A DNA stretch of 64,000 bases from Bemisia tabaci (Eukaryota; Arthropoda; Insecta; Hemiptera; Aleyrodidae). Numbering within the stretch: position 1 is the first letter of the stretch; each line of letters begins with the position of its first letter. The notes beneath the pieces are model-generated. The model had not been told where the DNA came from, did not search any database, and saw nothing but the letters and a program-made list of their open reading frames with translations. Below are positions 25,701-34,734 of the stretch, one piece after another. The position numbers were made by a program, and so were the translations under genes. The stretch is from NCBI RefSeq assembly GCF_918797505.1, contig NC_092794.1, positions 64,951,345 through 65,015,344 on the forward strand, given 5' to 3'.

Positions 25701-28700
25701 CACAAAAATGTGTCATGAAATTGCCTGTGAAAACTTCAAAGTGGAGACAAAATATTTTGATTATGAAAATAGTCGTTAAACCTTGTCCTTCGAATTGAAT
25801 CTCAATCAAATTCCCTGAAAATGGAAATGGAGACAACAGAGTGCAAAGAAGCTGAAAATCATCAGTACCTTGTAATGTTGCAAAATTCAACAGTAATCCG
25901 TTCTGAAAGTTCCCAATGAGGTGGGAACATTGCACCAAATTTGTCTTCACACTGCAGGAGGTGTTTCTTGAACCAGATGTATCGATGATCTAACTTGTCG
26001 ATCCAGGCTCCTTCTTCAGCTTCGTGAAACAAATGGCTGTACTCAGACAACTGAAGAGAGATGAACCATTTTAATAGATCTTCCCTGAAAAAAGAAGGAG
26101 AACCAAAATGAAACAGTATACAGGGTTATTCAAAAGTCTCGCACCACTGGCTATAACTTTAAGTTCAAATTATGATATCGACTTGCGGTTTACGACGTTT
26201 TTCCATATATTGAGGGGGAAACTTTTTGAGGTACATTCCAGTTTTTGATCCACTTGGGGGAAGGAGGGCGGGGGGCAACTCAAAAATTTTAAATGACCAC
26301 CCTCCTCATGGCCAGTGGTGCGTGACTTTTGAATAACCCTGTATGAAATAGATATATATTATCAGTACAAAGGTACAAAAAGTGCAAAATCACACGCCTG
26401 GGCAGGCACATTAAAATGCGGACAGAGCCTGAAAATGTGGGGTGAGGGAAAATTTTCCAAAGCCGCAAGATAAAAGTCTGAGGAAAAAAAGAGAGGGATC
26501 ATGAATTTATAAATCAGTGAGCAATTCGAGAAAAACTGATGAGCAAATGTGGAAAACGAGTGGGCAGCAGTGACAATTTAGGAGCCTGAAAGGTTCTGCA
26601 CTTCCGATCAGCAGACTCTGATAGTCAGGCAGACCTAGATTTGCAGATCAAACCAAGGCATATAAACATAGGTTTTCCGGTAAGCGGATACTCTTTTCGC
26701 AAGCCACACCTTCCAGATAAAAATTGAGAGTTCGAGGGCATTATGTAAGGAGATCTACATTTGCCATTCAACAGGGTTGCCATCATTTCTTCATTTTTAA
26801 ATCCCCTGACTTTTCCCTGACTATTTTTGATTTTCTCTGATACCAAAATTTTATATTTCCATTGTTAAAATGTTGAGACTTGTCGATGTGGGTATGAATG
26901 GCATCAATACATTAACTGCTTCCTTCCTAGTTTAATTGACAGTTGTAGAAACTTACATGACTTTTGAATCTAGAACTGAAACAACTCGGCATGCTTCAGC
27001 TAATTGTTTAGTAGGAATGAAATTTTTTGCATTTGGGCCGGTGAAAGCTTCACGAAAATCTTCATTGATTTGCTTGGCCAGAGAAACCTGAATTTCTTGT
27101 ACCTAGAGTCAAACATGAAAAAAGAAAAAACATGACATTTTTTTGCCTCCGAAAAGTCAATTTCTCATCATTCTGACCAAAGAATGATTCCTTTTTAAAC
27201 AGAAAATCTGTACCTACTTAAAAAAATAATCACAATTTAAAATGGCAGCACGGATTATCAAACTTGACACGTCTTTCTTCCATATTTTTTCTTTCCTCAG
27301 AAAAAAAAGGACTATACTTATAGGTGGATATCTAAAATAAAAGTTACAATGGGAAGTTATTGACAGAAATTGAAGAATTACATTTATAGGTGACATCTCT
27401 GTAATAAAACTTATCATTGCTATCATTACTTATTATATTATCATTTGGAACTTAAAATTTAAATAAACAATCAGATGATAGTCATCAATTGGACCCTTTG
27501 ACAAAAAGCCTATGAATGCAAAATGACTGTATTCTCAATTTTATACTTTAAAAGCATCAGCAACTTTGTAATTTGCCTTGCTCTACATTTTAATGAGCTC
27601 AAAAAGTTTTCCTTAAATTTTAAACGATATTTTCACAAGTTTTGACCACCTTATTATCGTTTTGCATTTTTTATCGTTGAAGAGATCAAGATATCATTGT
27701 AAATCTTGAAATATTTGGATATGCACTCTACATTGTAAGTAAAGTTGAAGGTATAGAAGAAATGAAGAGAATTAAATGTAAAGACTCACCTCTACAGATA
27801 ATTGCGCTATTTGTGGAATGTCCGAATAATTTTTAAAATGAGTCATGACTTCAATTATACCTTGCAGAAGATTTACTATCTCTCCATACTGTCTTTTTGC
27901 TGACAAAATCCTACATAAAGTGAAAACAAACAGACAAATATTACAAAATAATTGAACATAACACGAATTGATGACTGCTTTTCCCATACTCTGCTCACTT
28001 TCCTTCTTGATACTGATTATTTAAAACATTTCCCAGCATGTGGGAGGGAAGAAAGCTGACAAGTAAGATTTAAGATCTACATTTCTGTTACTCATAAAAA
28101 TTAAAAACTTGCTTTCCAAAGAATCTCCCAAGTTGTAAAATGAAAATGTATTTTATCAGCGTTTTAGAGGTTATACCTAACTTGACAAAATCCTATTATT
28201 TGATACATTTACTAAAAGTTCTTGTAACTCAAAAATTACAAATGCAATCCGCATTTTGCTATGCTTACTTCATCATCCGAAGTAAATTTGTGAGAATTTT
28301 GTCAACTTGGCACTCTGACCTCCTGCCAAATCTCCCCAAAATTTTGAAGGAGCTAAAATCTTCAGGAATATACGGCTCATTTTTTCTGATTGAATGGTTC
28401 AAGTCTGAAAAGGAACTACCGAAAGAGAATTTGGACCCATTTTACACAAATCCTTTTAGCAGCTAAGTACAATACAGAAATCTATGGGGACTGTAATATT
28501 CTGTCACTTACTTGAGGTTTTCAACGCCACCAAATAGCATGTGCACATGGTTGAGAGTTGTGATTGCTGACGTGAGGTTCCGCTTGGCACAATCAAGCTG
28601 TTTGATATCTCTTGTTATTTCTCGCACGGTTTCTTCTGATTTTTCTGACTTTTCTTTGATATTACGGACATGTGAAAAGAGTTTTCTAATGACTCGTTGC

Positions 28701-30245
28701 GCATCCTCAAGAGCTGCCCGCCCATCCTGTAAAAAATTAGAGAAATCTTCAGGGACAGCTTTCTTAGAATATGAAATTTTGAGTCTTAAAATTTTTATTG
28801 AAGTTAGCTGTCCTATGGATGATATGAATCCATGCTCATTGAAGAAGGACAAAGTTAAACAAATCCAATTTTAAGCATGAGATAAAAACATTTCATAGTT
28901 CACCAATCACCCGAGTCAAAATTGATGATTGATGATGGATGATGGACTACATGTCTGCTAGTAATTAATCGTACAAAAAAAATGTATGACATTTTCTAGG
29001 CAATGTATTTCAACTTTTTGGGAGTCTCCATGAGTAAAAGGTAATATAGTGAGAGGCTGATCCCTGAAACAGTTTTAAACAAACACACCAGATGAAATTA
29101 AATTCAAGGGCTTTTTGAGTACCTACATTGACTCAATTTTCCATGATTTAAAAACATTTCACAGCTTGGAAATTTCCTAAAGAAGTTAGATATCTTAAAG
29201 AACTTTTTGATGATCACAAAGTGTGAGTACAGGTTTAGAACACAAAAAAAAGGGAATGTTTTCTAGTTTTGCTGGCAGGTGCTGGTTTTTAATTGCAATG
29301 CAAGAATGATATAAGATAAATTGATTACCTGTCCTGCATTCGTCTGGCCTCTGACAACGACCCTGATCTCCTCATCAATAAACTGAATCTGGTCCTCCAT
29401 TTTATTAATGACATCATCAATATTTGATAGAGATTGCTCAGTTGGAAACAAAGAATTGATATAATTCACGGCATTGAAATCTGGCTTGTCCAATGGGTCT
29501 GTGCTAGGAATCACCTAAAAATTAGAAAATTGATTCATAGGTCAGGAAGTGAGGTAAAAAAAAAAATACACATGTAGCCATTTAAACATAAGTAAAATTC
29601 AATAGGATTAAGCTGTTCCCACAAAGACCTTCAGTCTCCCCCCCCACCCCCACCCTCCCTTTTCAGATTTCTCCCTCATGCTGCCAAACTTTTCAAGTAC
29701 TTAGAGTGTGACAGAAGAGTAAGTATCTGCCTTCAGTTCAGCATTGAAAGCAAATGCAAGAGTCAACAGGCGGATCTTTCCCCACGCTGTGAGAGTGCAT
29801 AAGCTCCTTTGGCAACACTCTATGATCTCTATAACTAGAGGGTTGGAGTCAAGAACGAAACTTGTGCATCTTCTAGGAAAGTACACTCTTTACGTTCGAG
29901 CCATGGTTCAAATTCACGGAGTAACTCTCTAAAGGGTGCTAGGAATCCTTATTTATCCAGATTCTTGAACTTTATTTGAAGCCCAAAAATGTTTGAGAAA
30001 GAAACAAAAGACAATTTATAATTTTATCATTAGAATTCAATTCATACAAAATAATCGGCTTCAGTTATGAGGACTGGAATGACTACTCTCTCACTACTGC
30101 GACTCTGGCACTACTGACAGAGAGCAATTACCTGTTCAATTGCATTTTGGACTTCAGGAGGAAAATTAAAAAATTCTGAGTCTGGTTCATCAGCATAGTC
30201 GTCATCATCTTCTTCATTCTCAGGAGCGTATGTTGAAGAGGCCAT
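16648..30245 (-). CDS. Vps53: Vacuolar protein sorting-associated protein 53 (GARP/EARP subunit), complete
   Basis: VPS53 is a subunit of the GARP complex (with VPS51, VPS52 and VPS54) and of EARP. These tether endosome-derived vesicles at the trans-Golgi network and at recycling endosomes. Sixteen coding exons join in frame: 30132-30245, 29329-29514, 28512-28726, 27790-27910, 26957-27102, 25869-26084, 25130-25295, 24341-24534, 23426-23674, 22342-22503, 21855-21980, 21207-21285, 20551-20699, 19778-19933, 18759-18915 and 16648-16797. They total 2586 nt, or 861 residues plus stop, against 832 for a common human isoform. Hallmarks are [20 protein letters not shown] near residue 51, [11 protein letters not shown] near 90, [15 protein letters not shown] in the N-terminal coiled coil, [15 protein letters not shown] near 484 and a CATCHR-type C-terminal half. 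The acidic and serine-rich stretch in exon 8 and the last exon are the most divergent parts. No frameshift is seen. Confidence 0.97.
17289..18283. mobile_element. Tc1/mariner snap-back element with TA target duplication
   Basis: A 995-bp element in the last VPS53 intron. Its ends are GGGTGTCCCAAAACAACTGA and the reverse complement, flanked on both sides by TA (17287-17288 and 18284-18285), the mariner target site. The arms are inverted copies of roughly 400 bp. Each arm includes an upstream region and the start of a transposase-like frame: plus-strand ATG near 17682 reads MSSPAELK, and the minus-strand counterpart near 17922 reads [12 protein letters not shown]. The element is therefore two head-to-head 5' ends, not one complete transposon, and cannot encode an active transposase. 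Confidence 0.85.
17648..18058 (-). pseudogene. Mariner-type transposase N-terminal fragment
   Basis: A 136-codon open frame inside the snap-back element. Residues about 57-115 ([20 protein letters not shown] then a turn and [17 protein letters not shown]) look like the N-terminal helix-turn-helix of mariner transposases, whose family motif has EWHKRFKEGRES. The catalytic DD(D/E) domain is absent. The first 55 residues come from what is normally non-coding arm sequence. The frame is a remnant, with no sign of a functional host gene. Confidence 0.7.
18284..18640. other. G-rich intron segment
   Basis: No coding signal. Several G-rich runs on the plus strand (around 18308-18322, 18352-18362, 18446-18455 and 18520-18530) and a T/A block near 18385-18400. 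It is intronic in VPS53. Confidence 0.4.
18759..18915 (-). CDS. Vps53: VPS53 coding exon 15
   Basis: Completes Ser760 and adds codons 761-812 ([20 protein letters not shown]... to ...FQKILEMK). Strongly conserved C-terminal module. TTCACAG acceptor, GTAAAG donor. The following intron carries the mariner snap-back element. Confidence 0.95.
19778..19933 (-). CDS. Vps53: VPS53 coding exon 14
   Basis: Completes Asn708 and adds codons 709-759 plus two bases ([20 protein letters not shown]... to ...QINRKAPA), including [27 protein letters not shown] acceptor, GTAAGT donor. Confidence 0.95.
20551..20699 (-). CDS. Vps53: VPS53 coding exon 13
   Basis: Codons 659-707 plus two bases ([20 protein letters not shown]... 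to ...FTQFCIKFV). Matches the VGDQSPYV and RKYFTQFC landmarks of the family. TTTCAG acceptor, GTAAGT donor. Confidence 0.95.
21207..21285 (-). CDS. Vps53: VPS53 coding exon 12
   Basis: Completes Asn632 and adds codons 633-658 ([20 protein letters not shown]...LIAMSK). Matches the conserved LLVQDL...ACDPALTAMSK region. TTTCAG acceptor, GTAAGG donor. Confidence 0.95.
21855..21980 (-). CDS. Vps53: VPS53 coding exon 11
   Basis: Completes Phe590 and adds codons 591-631 plus two bases ([20 protein letters not shown]... to ...SQEQDIFH). GTTTAG acceptor, GTGAGT donor. Confidence 0.95.
22342..22503 (-). CDS. Vps53: VPS53 coding exon 10
   Basis: Completes Lys536 and adds codons 537-589 plus two bases ([20 protein letters not shown]... 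to ...[15 protein letters not shown]). An internal AG|GTACAC site offers an earlier donor. The TGCTT|GTAAGT donor was preferred because it keeps the segment the same length as other VPS53 proteins up to ILTSAEYC. Confidence 0.9.
23426..23674 (-). CDS. Vps53: VPS53 coding exon 9
   Basis: Completes Arg453 and adds codons 454-535 plus two bases ([14 protein letters not shown]... to ...VLQNNLP). Contains [20 protein letters not shown] and [12 protein letters not shown], both diagnostic of the family. TTTAG acceptor, GTAAGT donor. Confidence 0.96.
24341..24534 (-). CDS. Vps53: VPS53 coding exon 8 (variable acidic linker)
   Basis: Codons 389-452 plus two bases. The first 40 residues are rich in S, T, D and E and not conserved. 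They are followed by conserved [25 protein letters not shown] acceptor, GTAAGT donor. Confidence 0.94.
25130..25295 (-). CDS. Vps53: VPS53 coding exon 7
   Basis: Completes Arg333 and adds codons 334-388 ([20 protein letters not shown]... to ...GSKHVSQ), including [24 protein letters not shown] acceptor, GTAATT donor, phase 0 end. Confidence 0.96.
25869..26084 (-). CDS. Vps53: VPS53 coding exon 6
   Basis: Completes Met261 and adds codons 262-332 ([19 protein letters not shown]... to ...VEFCNIT), with the family-typical [21 protein letters not shown] acceptor. The arginine codon is split over the next intron, and the donor is GTACTG. Confidence 0.96.
26120..26341. mobile_element. Mariner-type MITE in VPS53 intron 5
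   Basis: A 222-bp element with terminal inverted repeats CAGGGTTATTCAAAAGTC and GACTTTTGAATAACCCTG, flanked by TA on both sides (26118-26119 and 26342-26343). Subterminal arms GCACCACTGGC and GCCAGTGGTGC extend the inverted repeat. Too short to code; presumably moved by a Tc1/mariner transposase. Confidence 0.85.
26957..27102 (-). CDS. Vps53: VPS53 coding exon 5
   Basis: Codons 213-260 plus two bases ([20 protein letters not shown]... to ...VSVLDSKV). The methionine codon AT|G is split. CTCTAG acceptor, GTAAGT donor. Confidence 0.95.
27790..27910 (-). CDS. Vps53: VPS53 coding exon 4
   Basis: Completes Lys172 and adds codons 173-212 ([20 protein letters not shown]... to ...AQLSVE). The RQYGE-NLLQG motif is typical of the family. 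TGTAG acceptor, GTGAGT donor. Confidence 0.96.
28512..28726 (-). CDS. Vps53: VPS53 coding exon 3
   Basis: Codons 101-171 plus two bases ([20 protein letters not shown]... to ...LFGGVENL). Predicted coiled coil that contributes to the N-terminal GARP assembly bundle. TTACAG acceptor, GTAAGT donor. Confidence 0.96.
29329..29514 (-). CDS. Vps53: VPS53 coding exon 2
   Basis: Codons 39-100 ([20 protein letters not shown]... to ...RGQTNAGQ), the strongest VPS53 signature in the window. TTTTTAG-like acceptor, GTAATC donor. Confidence 0.97.
30132..30245 (-). CDS. Vps53: VPS53 coding exon 1 (start codon)
   Basis: Codons 1-38: [20 protein letters not shown]..., then [11 protein letters not shown], which aligns with the conserved start of VPS53. 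The short acidic leader before it is poorly conserved in the family. GTAATT donor, phase 0. Confidence 0.95.
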
Positions 30246-30778
30246 GATCGGAGACCAAAATAGTAGGTGCAGTTAACTGAGTAAGTTTATCCCAATGTTA
30301 CCTGCATGTCACATAAACTCAAAGTTAATTATTTATCCACATTTTATCATATCAAACACAGCAATGAAGCACATAATAGACGTTATTCATACACATTTAC
30401 TGACAAATACAACTTTGAGTTTGAAATTGAAATCAACGTCTTAACTCTAGGATATTAATGTTCTGGCACTCGGCAAGAAGTAAAAGGTGGAGTGAAGAAG
30501 CTGAATTATGGTGGCGCGGTGAAAAAAATTCCTGCGACTGGAAAATCAATAAATAAAATATTTTGCCAAAAAAATTAGAAAAACCGACCCGATTGCCGAA
30601 ACCAAAACAAAACAAGCAAATATTTGAGGTTAGGTTTGAGTCATCATCACATGATCACAACAGTGTTGCCGCAATGCCGTCACTCGGCGCCGCGCATTCT
30701 AAAATCAGTGATACAAAATTTTAGGTAATTTTCTGCGAATTGTTTTCAATTTAGCATTGACAGTAAATACGGAAGCAA
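30246..30778. promoter_or_regulatory. Candidate bidirectional promoter region of VPS53
   Basis: The stretch lies between the VPS53 start (minus) and a plus-strand ATG with a donor just downstream. It has a CpG-rich patch near 30670-30700, a plus-strand TCAGTG initiator-like site near 30702, and a palindromic TCATCACATGATCA-type E-box near 30645. No clear TATA box for VPS53 is seen. Confidence 0.4.
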
Positions 30779-31231
30779 ATGAGCGGCTCTTCTCACGGTA
30801 AGTCCAGCCACAAGTGGCAAAAATTAGCTTAGTGGGAGGTTGATGTCATACCGTTGCCTACGAGAGTGGAGAGGCCGTGACTACGTTTTTGGGTAATTCT
30901 ACGAAAACTGTCCAATTTGACCTCCCAAAAACTAAAAATTCAACTATGTTATTTTCGATTGAGAGTTTCTTTCTTAGTTCAGCATAGTATCAGGCTTAAC
31001 AATTCTATACGAGTAACTTTTCTCATCAGGCATTTCTTTTTTTTATGATAAATTGCTTTAAAAATAAGTAGATCCCGGATGTCACGACAGTCACATCGAT
31101 TATTTTGGTCCATCAGAAAGATAAAAATGGTCAAATATGCAGTTTTATTTATTTATTTCTTTTTTCTGTTAGGTCCTATGAAGAAGTGAAACAACGAAAA
31201 ATAGTGACCCAGTGTGTATGTTCATCATTAG
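30779..31231 (+). ncRNA. Candidate divergent transcript with two short exons
   Basis: An ATG at 30779 is followed 19 bases later by a CACG|GTAAGT donor at 30797. A matching acceptor TTTTTCTGTTAG ends at 31172, and the next exon could end at 31231 before GTAAAT. Spliced, the ATG frame reads MSGSSHGPMKK and stops. A second frame stays open through exon 2 (SYEEVKQRKIVTQCVCSSL) but has no in-frame start. This may be a non-coding divergent RNA, or the first exons of a gene whose remaining exons were not recognised. Confidence 0.3.
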
Positions 31232-31524
31232 GTAAATAGCAATAATGTTTTCTAATTTTTGCAGACTTTTTCAGCTTTTTTCTCGGAAAACGAAAAAATG
31301 TTTCTTGATTTAAGGTTAAAATATCTACATATTTGTTTTTTTCTCAAATATCTGAACCTACACCTCCAAAAAATCTTATACATTGTTCAAAAATTATGAA
31401 CTTTAAAAATTGGCAGCCTGTTTCATAACTCTGAAAAAAGTGTGACGGTCGTGACATTTCCGTGACGGTTGTGACATGATTCATTCATTTAAAATTTTCG
31501 GTCATTCTATTAACGTCAATATAC

Positions 31525-31777
31525 CGTCACCTTCCAGGCAAAGTATCACAGGCGCCATGCGACGTTTAAAAATTTCCGCCGCCATTTTATTTCTTTACTG
31601 AGAAATAGTTGGTTGAATCTGTTTGGAAATTTCACTAAATTTTATCGGCAGCACAAAGAAAATTCAGTGAAATTTTCGGACAGCTTCGTTGAACAATTTC
31701 TCGGTAAAAAAATAAAATGGCGGCGGAAATTTTTAGACGTCGCATGGCGCTTGTGATACTTTGCCTGGAAGGTGACG
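31525..31777. mobile_element. MITE family B, full copy
   Basis: Perfect to near-perfect arms of about 60 bp. The left arm starts CGTCACCTTCCAGGCAAAG and includes GGCGCCATGCGACGT; the right arm is its reverse complement ending at 31777. A related copy lies at about 40273-40528. No coding capacity. Confidence 0.8.
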
Positions 31778-32074
31778 ATATTAATTTATGCTTCCTACTC
31801 TCTAAGGAGCCCCTGCCCCCTGCCCCCCCCCCCCCTCCAGGTCCTATATCATCACTTGGATCAAATTGGAACTAGAGTTTTGGTTGACAAATTTTCAGTT
31901 GACAATTGCACTAAGTGTACCTTATGTACCTCGAGGAAAAAAATAAATGCATACGCGCGCATTCTGAGACTGCTTCGGCGATCACCTAATGAAACCGGAA
32001 ATGCTCAATATTTCCGAGAAATATTTGGCATTTCCGGTTCTCACCGGAAATAACCTGAATCGAGAAACATACGG

Positions 32075-32245
32075 TATATCGATGGTGTAAGTCGGCGATC
32101 ACATAACTCGTTTGCGATGTCTGAGAATCTCCGCCTCTATGTCATTTTTTTAAAGGATACGAATTGACGTGATTACTTGAAGTTTTTGCAGAATTTTCTT
32201 TGCAAAGAGGAGAAAAATCACGGCAGCTTTAAAGAATTAGCTATA
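32075..32245. mobile_element. MITE family C, truncated copy
   Basis: The left terminal repeat TATATCGATGGTGTAAGTCG and about 170 bp of interior match the full element at 43724-43986. The right terminal repeat is missing. Confidence 0.75.
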
Positions 32246-32393
32246 ATCCACAATGCTGAAGAAAAATGGGGAAATACCTTCAGACAAGCTCTTTTCCACA
32301 CCACCTTAGGAGAGTCCGATCAGGTACTGCTCCCGGAGGTAGAGCTTTCGGCGCGTTTTTTTTAACGTGGTATCGCCAAGAGCCCTAATCCAC

Positions 32394-32465
32394 GGGGGGA
32401 GGGGAGAGGAGGGGAAGAGGGGAGAGGAAGGGAAGGAAAGAAAGGAGAGGGATGGAAGAGAGAAA
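32394..32465 (+). repeat. Polypurine tract
   Basis: About 70 consecutive bases that are almost all G or A on the plus strand, built from variants of GGGGAGAGGAGGGGAAG. Long purine runs of this kind can form triplex (H-DNA) structures; here it lies just downstream of a minus-strand donor site at 32484. Confidence 0.7.
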
Positions 32466-32483
32466 ACAAAATAAAACACTCAC

Positions 32484-32528
32484 CAACGCTGCCGTAGCTC
32501 CATCCACTGCTGCATGTCGTTTTTGACA
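32484..32528 (-). other. Candidate 45-nt microexon
   Basis: TTTTTTTTTGGCAG precedes TGTCAAAAACGACATGCAGC..., and GTTG|GTGAGTG closes it. All three frames are open over 45 nt, which is uninformative at this length. The splice sites are good on both sides. Confidence 0.35.
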
Positions 32529-32632
32529 CTGCCAAAAAAAAAGCTGTGCCCAGGGGAGACGGGAGTAGTGCCCTCCACAATTGATTAACGTGAATAATCA
32601 AAACGGTATCTTACCTTCGGTTGCGGGAACCA

Positions 32633-32930
32633 GCGTCCAGCAGCAGCACCTGAAACAGAGAATACAAAAAAGAAAAGAAAGGGAAAAAAAAAAAAAAAAA
32701 ATTCGACGATCCCGGTACGATGGCGTCCAGCAGCAGCACCTGAAACAGAGAATACAAAAAAGAAAAAAAAGGAAAGAAAAAAAAAAAAAAAAAAATTCGA
32801 CGATCCCGGTACGATGGCGTCCAGCAGCAGCACCTGAAACAGAGAATACAAAAAAGAAAAGAAAGGAAAGAAAAAAAAAAAAAAAAAAAAATTCGACGAT
32901 CCCGGTACGATGGCATCCAGCAGCCCCAAC
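32633..32930. repeat. Tandem array of about 90-bp units ending in poly-A
   Basis: Three complete units and one partial unit. Each holds CGTCCAGCAGCAGCACCTGA, then an A-rich block, then TTCGACGATCCCGGTACGAT. On the minus strand each unit carries a splice-acceptor-like ATTCTCTGTTTCAG|GTGCTG. The long frames in this array on both strands arise from the repeat and its homopolymers. Confidence 0.8.
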
Positions 32931-32971
32931 CCCGGCTTCCGGCGTCCAGGTTCCTTTCCCACCTCCTCCCT

Positions 32972-33303
32972 TTTTTTTTTTTTTTTTTTTTTTTTCTGTT
33001 CGTGGCTTGCTGAGATCCTCCGGGGCGCAACGCCCCGGAGCCGCCGTCGCCGGCAGGGGCGCCCGCCGGGACCCCATAAGGGTCCGCTGGGCGCCCCCAC
33101 CCCCGACCCCCCGCGAGGGGGGTCAAAAGCCCCCCCTTGCGGGGGGGCAAAGTGACCCCCCTCGCGGGGGGTCGGGGGCAGGGGACGCCCAACGGACCCA
33201 CGGGGTCCCGGCGGGCGCCCCTGCCGGCGACGGCAGACCCCGGGACGTAACGCCCCGGAGGATCTCAGCAAGCCAGTCGCAGAAAAAAAAAAAAAAAAAA
33301 AAA
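32972..33303. repeat. GC-rich hairpin bounded by poly-T and poly-A
   Basis: A poly-T run (32972-32994), then GGCTTGCTGAGATCCTCCGG at 33004, a very GC-rich interior with nested inverted repeats, the reverse complement CCGGAGGATCTCAGCAAGCC ending at 33274, and a poly-A run to 33303. The whole 330 bp can fold on itself. Its base composition is quite unlike its AT-rich surroundings. Confidence 0.85.
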
Positions 33304-33309
33304 TCCTAC

Positions 33310-33560
33310 TCCTCCCCCCGTGATCCTAATCCGCGGCCCCTCCCCCCTTAGGAACCCTTCTCCGCGATCCTACATGAATCCCACGGACCCCCCTCTCCCC
33401 GGGAAAACCCCCCTTGGGAAACCCTATTCCGCGACCCCGCAACGAACCCCACGGACCCCCCTTTCCCCGGGAGCCTCCCCCTGGGAAACCTTACACCGCG
33501 ATCCTTCCCAACCCCACGGACCCCCCTTTCCCCGGGAACCTCCTCCCATAGCGAGCCACT
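33310..33560 (+). repeat. GC-rich minisatellite, about 65-bp units
   Basis: At least three copies of a unit containing CCACGGACCCCCCTTTCCCC followed by GGGA and a CCTTGGGAAACC-like segment. Open frames here are low-complexity proline-rich translations of the repeat. Confidence 0.75.
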
Positions 33561-33685
33561 CCCCTCCCCCCGAGCCCAGCAGCTTCTTCTGGAACAAACA
33601 AAAACATCAAGAGTTATTAGTGTGATTTGTAACAGGGGACAAGACTGGCTACTGGACTTCTAATTATTAGGCCTTCAGTATAGTT

Positions 33686-33938
33686 CTGCCGTGCTAAGGA
33701 AGAACGCCGTATGAACATTCGAGAGTTGCGAAATTTCCCCGGATAGAACATGTATTTTTGACGACATTCATGCATATTTTCCTTCGAAATTTTCAGATAT
33801 TTCAGATTAAATTGCGTGCAAAATTGCCTAAAAACTTTGGGAAAAAATATTCACAATTCTCCCAGTTAATTCGGTTTTTATCGAAGGAAACTTGGCAACG
33901 TCTAAAGGCTCATACGGCGTTCTTCCTTAGCACGGCAG
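33686..33938. mobile_element. MITE family A, 253 bp, 4-bp target duplication
   Basis: Terminal repeats CTGCCGTGCTAAGGAAGAAC and the reverse complement. Flanked by AGTT on both sides (33682-33685 and 33939-33942). Same length as the copies at 35121 and 40731. Confidence 0.88.
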
Positions 33939-33970
33939 AGTTAAGAAACTGTTCCATTATCATTCATTAG

Positions 33971-34070
33971 AGACGTATTTATCCTAAAAGGAATCACGTA
34001 CATGGTATTCACATGAAGTTCGTGAAGTTTGAAGCATGACACATAGTTCCTTTTAGCATAAATATGTCCA
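33971..34070. repeat. Small foldback
   Basis: GACGTATTTATCCTAAAAGGA at the left is matched by TCCTTTTAGCATAAATATGTC at the right, about 100 bp overall. It resembles the family D element next to it and may be a diverged relative. Confidence 0.6.
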
Positions 34071-34110
34071 GTACTCTCTTGTCAAAATTTTTGTTAGGGC
34101 AACATGCCAT

Positions 34111-34240
34111 AATTGGACGTATTTCTGTCAAGCGGAACTATGTGCATTAAGACATGAGCCCTGAGACCCATAAGCATAGGTGCATAACAGGGCTCACGTC
34201 ATGATGCACATAGTTCCGTTTGATAGAAATGCGTCCAATT
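34111..34240. mobile_element. MITE family D, copy 1
   Basis: Ends AATTGGACGTATTTCTGTCA and the reverse complement ending GCGTCCAATT. Arms of about 50 bp contain the GGAACTATGTGCAT motif. A second copy in the opposite orientation lies at about 36597-36723. Confidence 0.78.
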
Positions 34241-34734
34241 AATGAAATTTACGTCTTATTTTCCCAAAATTTAATTTAAATTGCAGTTACATGCTGTCTT
34301 TGGACTACACCTTGTAGCTTCAACTACAATTTTGCATTCAGTTGTAGTAACTCAACTGCAAAACGCAAAAAAACTAACTTTTCTGGTTCTTTTAAAAATC
34401 ACCTATTTGTGTGTAAAATTTGTGGAACATACGTGTTTTTTACTGTGAACCGGAAAGATAATTCCTTTTTGCGTTATGCAGTTTACTTACTTTCAATTGG
34501 ATGCAATATTGTTTGATAGTAATACATGAGAACTATACGCAGAACTGGAAGGAAATGTAAATATTTTAAAAAAACTGCAGATGGCATCCAATTCAAGTGC
34601 TGCACAATAGTTTTAAAATAATTATTTTTATAGATTTTATAAATGTAAGAAATTAAAAATGGATTGATAATTCAACTATTAAATTTTACTTTTGATAGTT
34701 TATACTATTTAAATTTTAAACAACAAATACACAT

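Noticed and set aside
32581..33351. Long open frames (up to 256 codons) on both strands
   Set aside because: They are translations of poly-A/poly-T, the 90-bp tandem array and a GC-rich hairpin. Lysine, phenylalanine and proline runs dominate and both strands are open at once.
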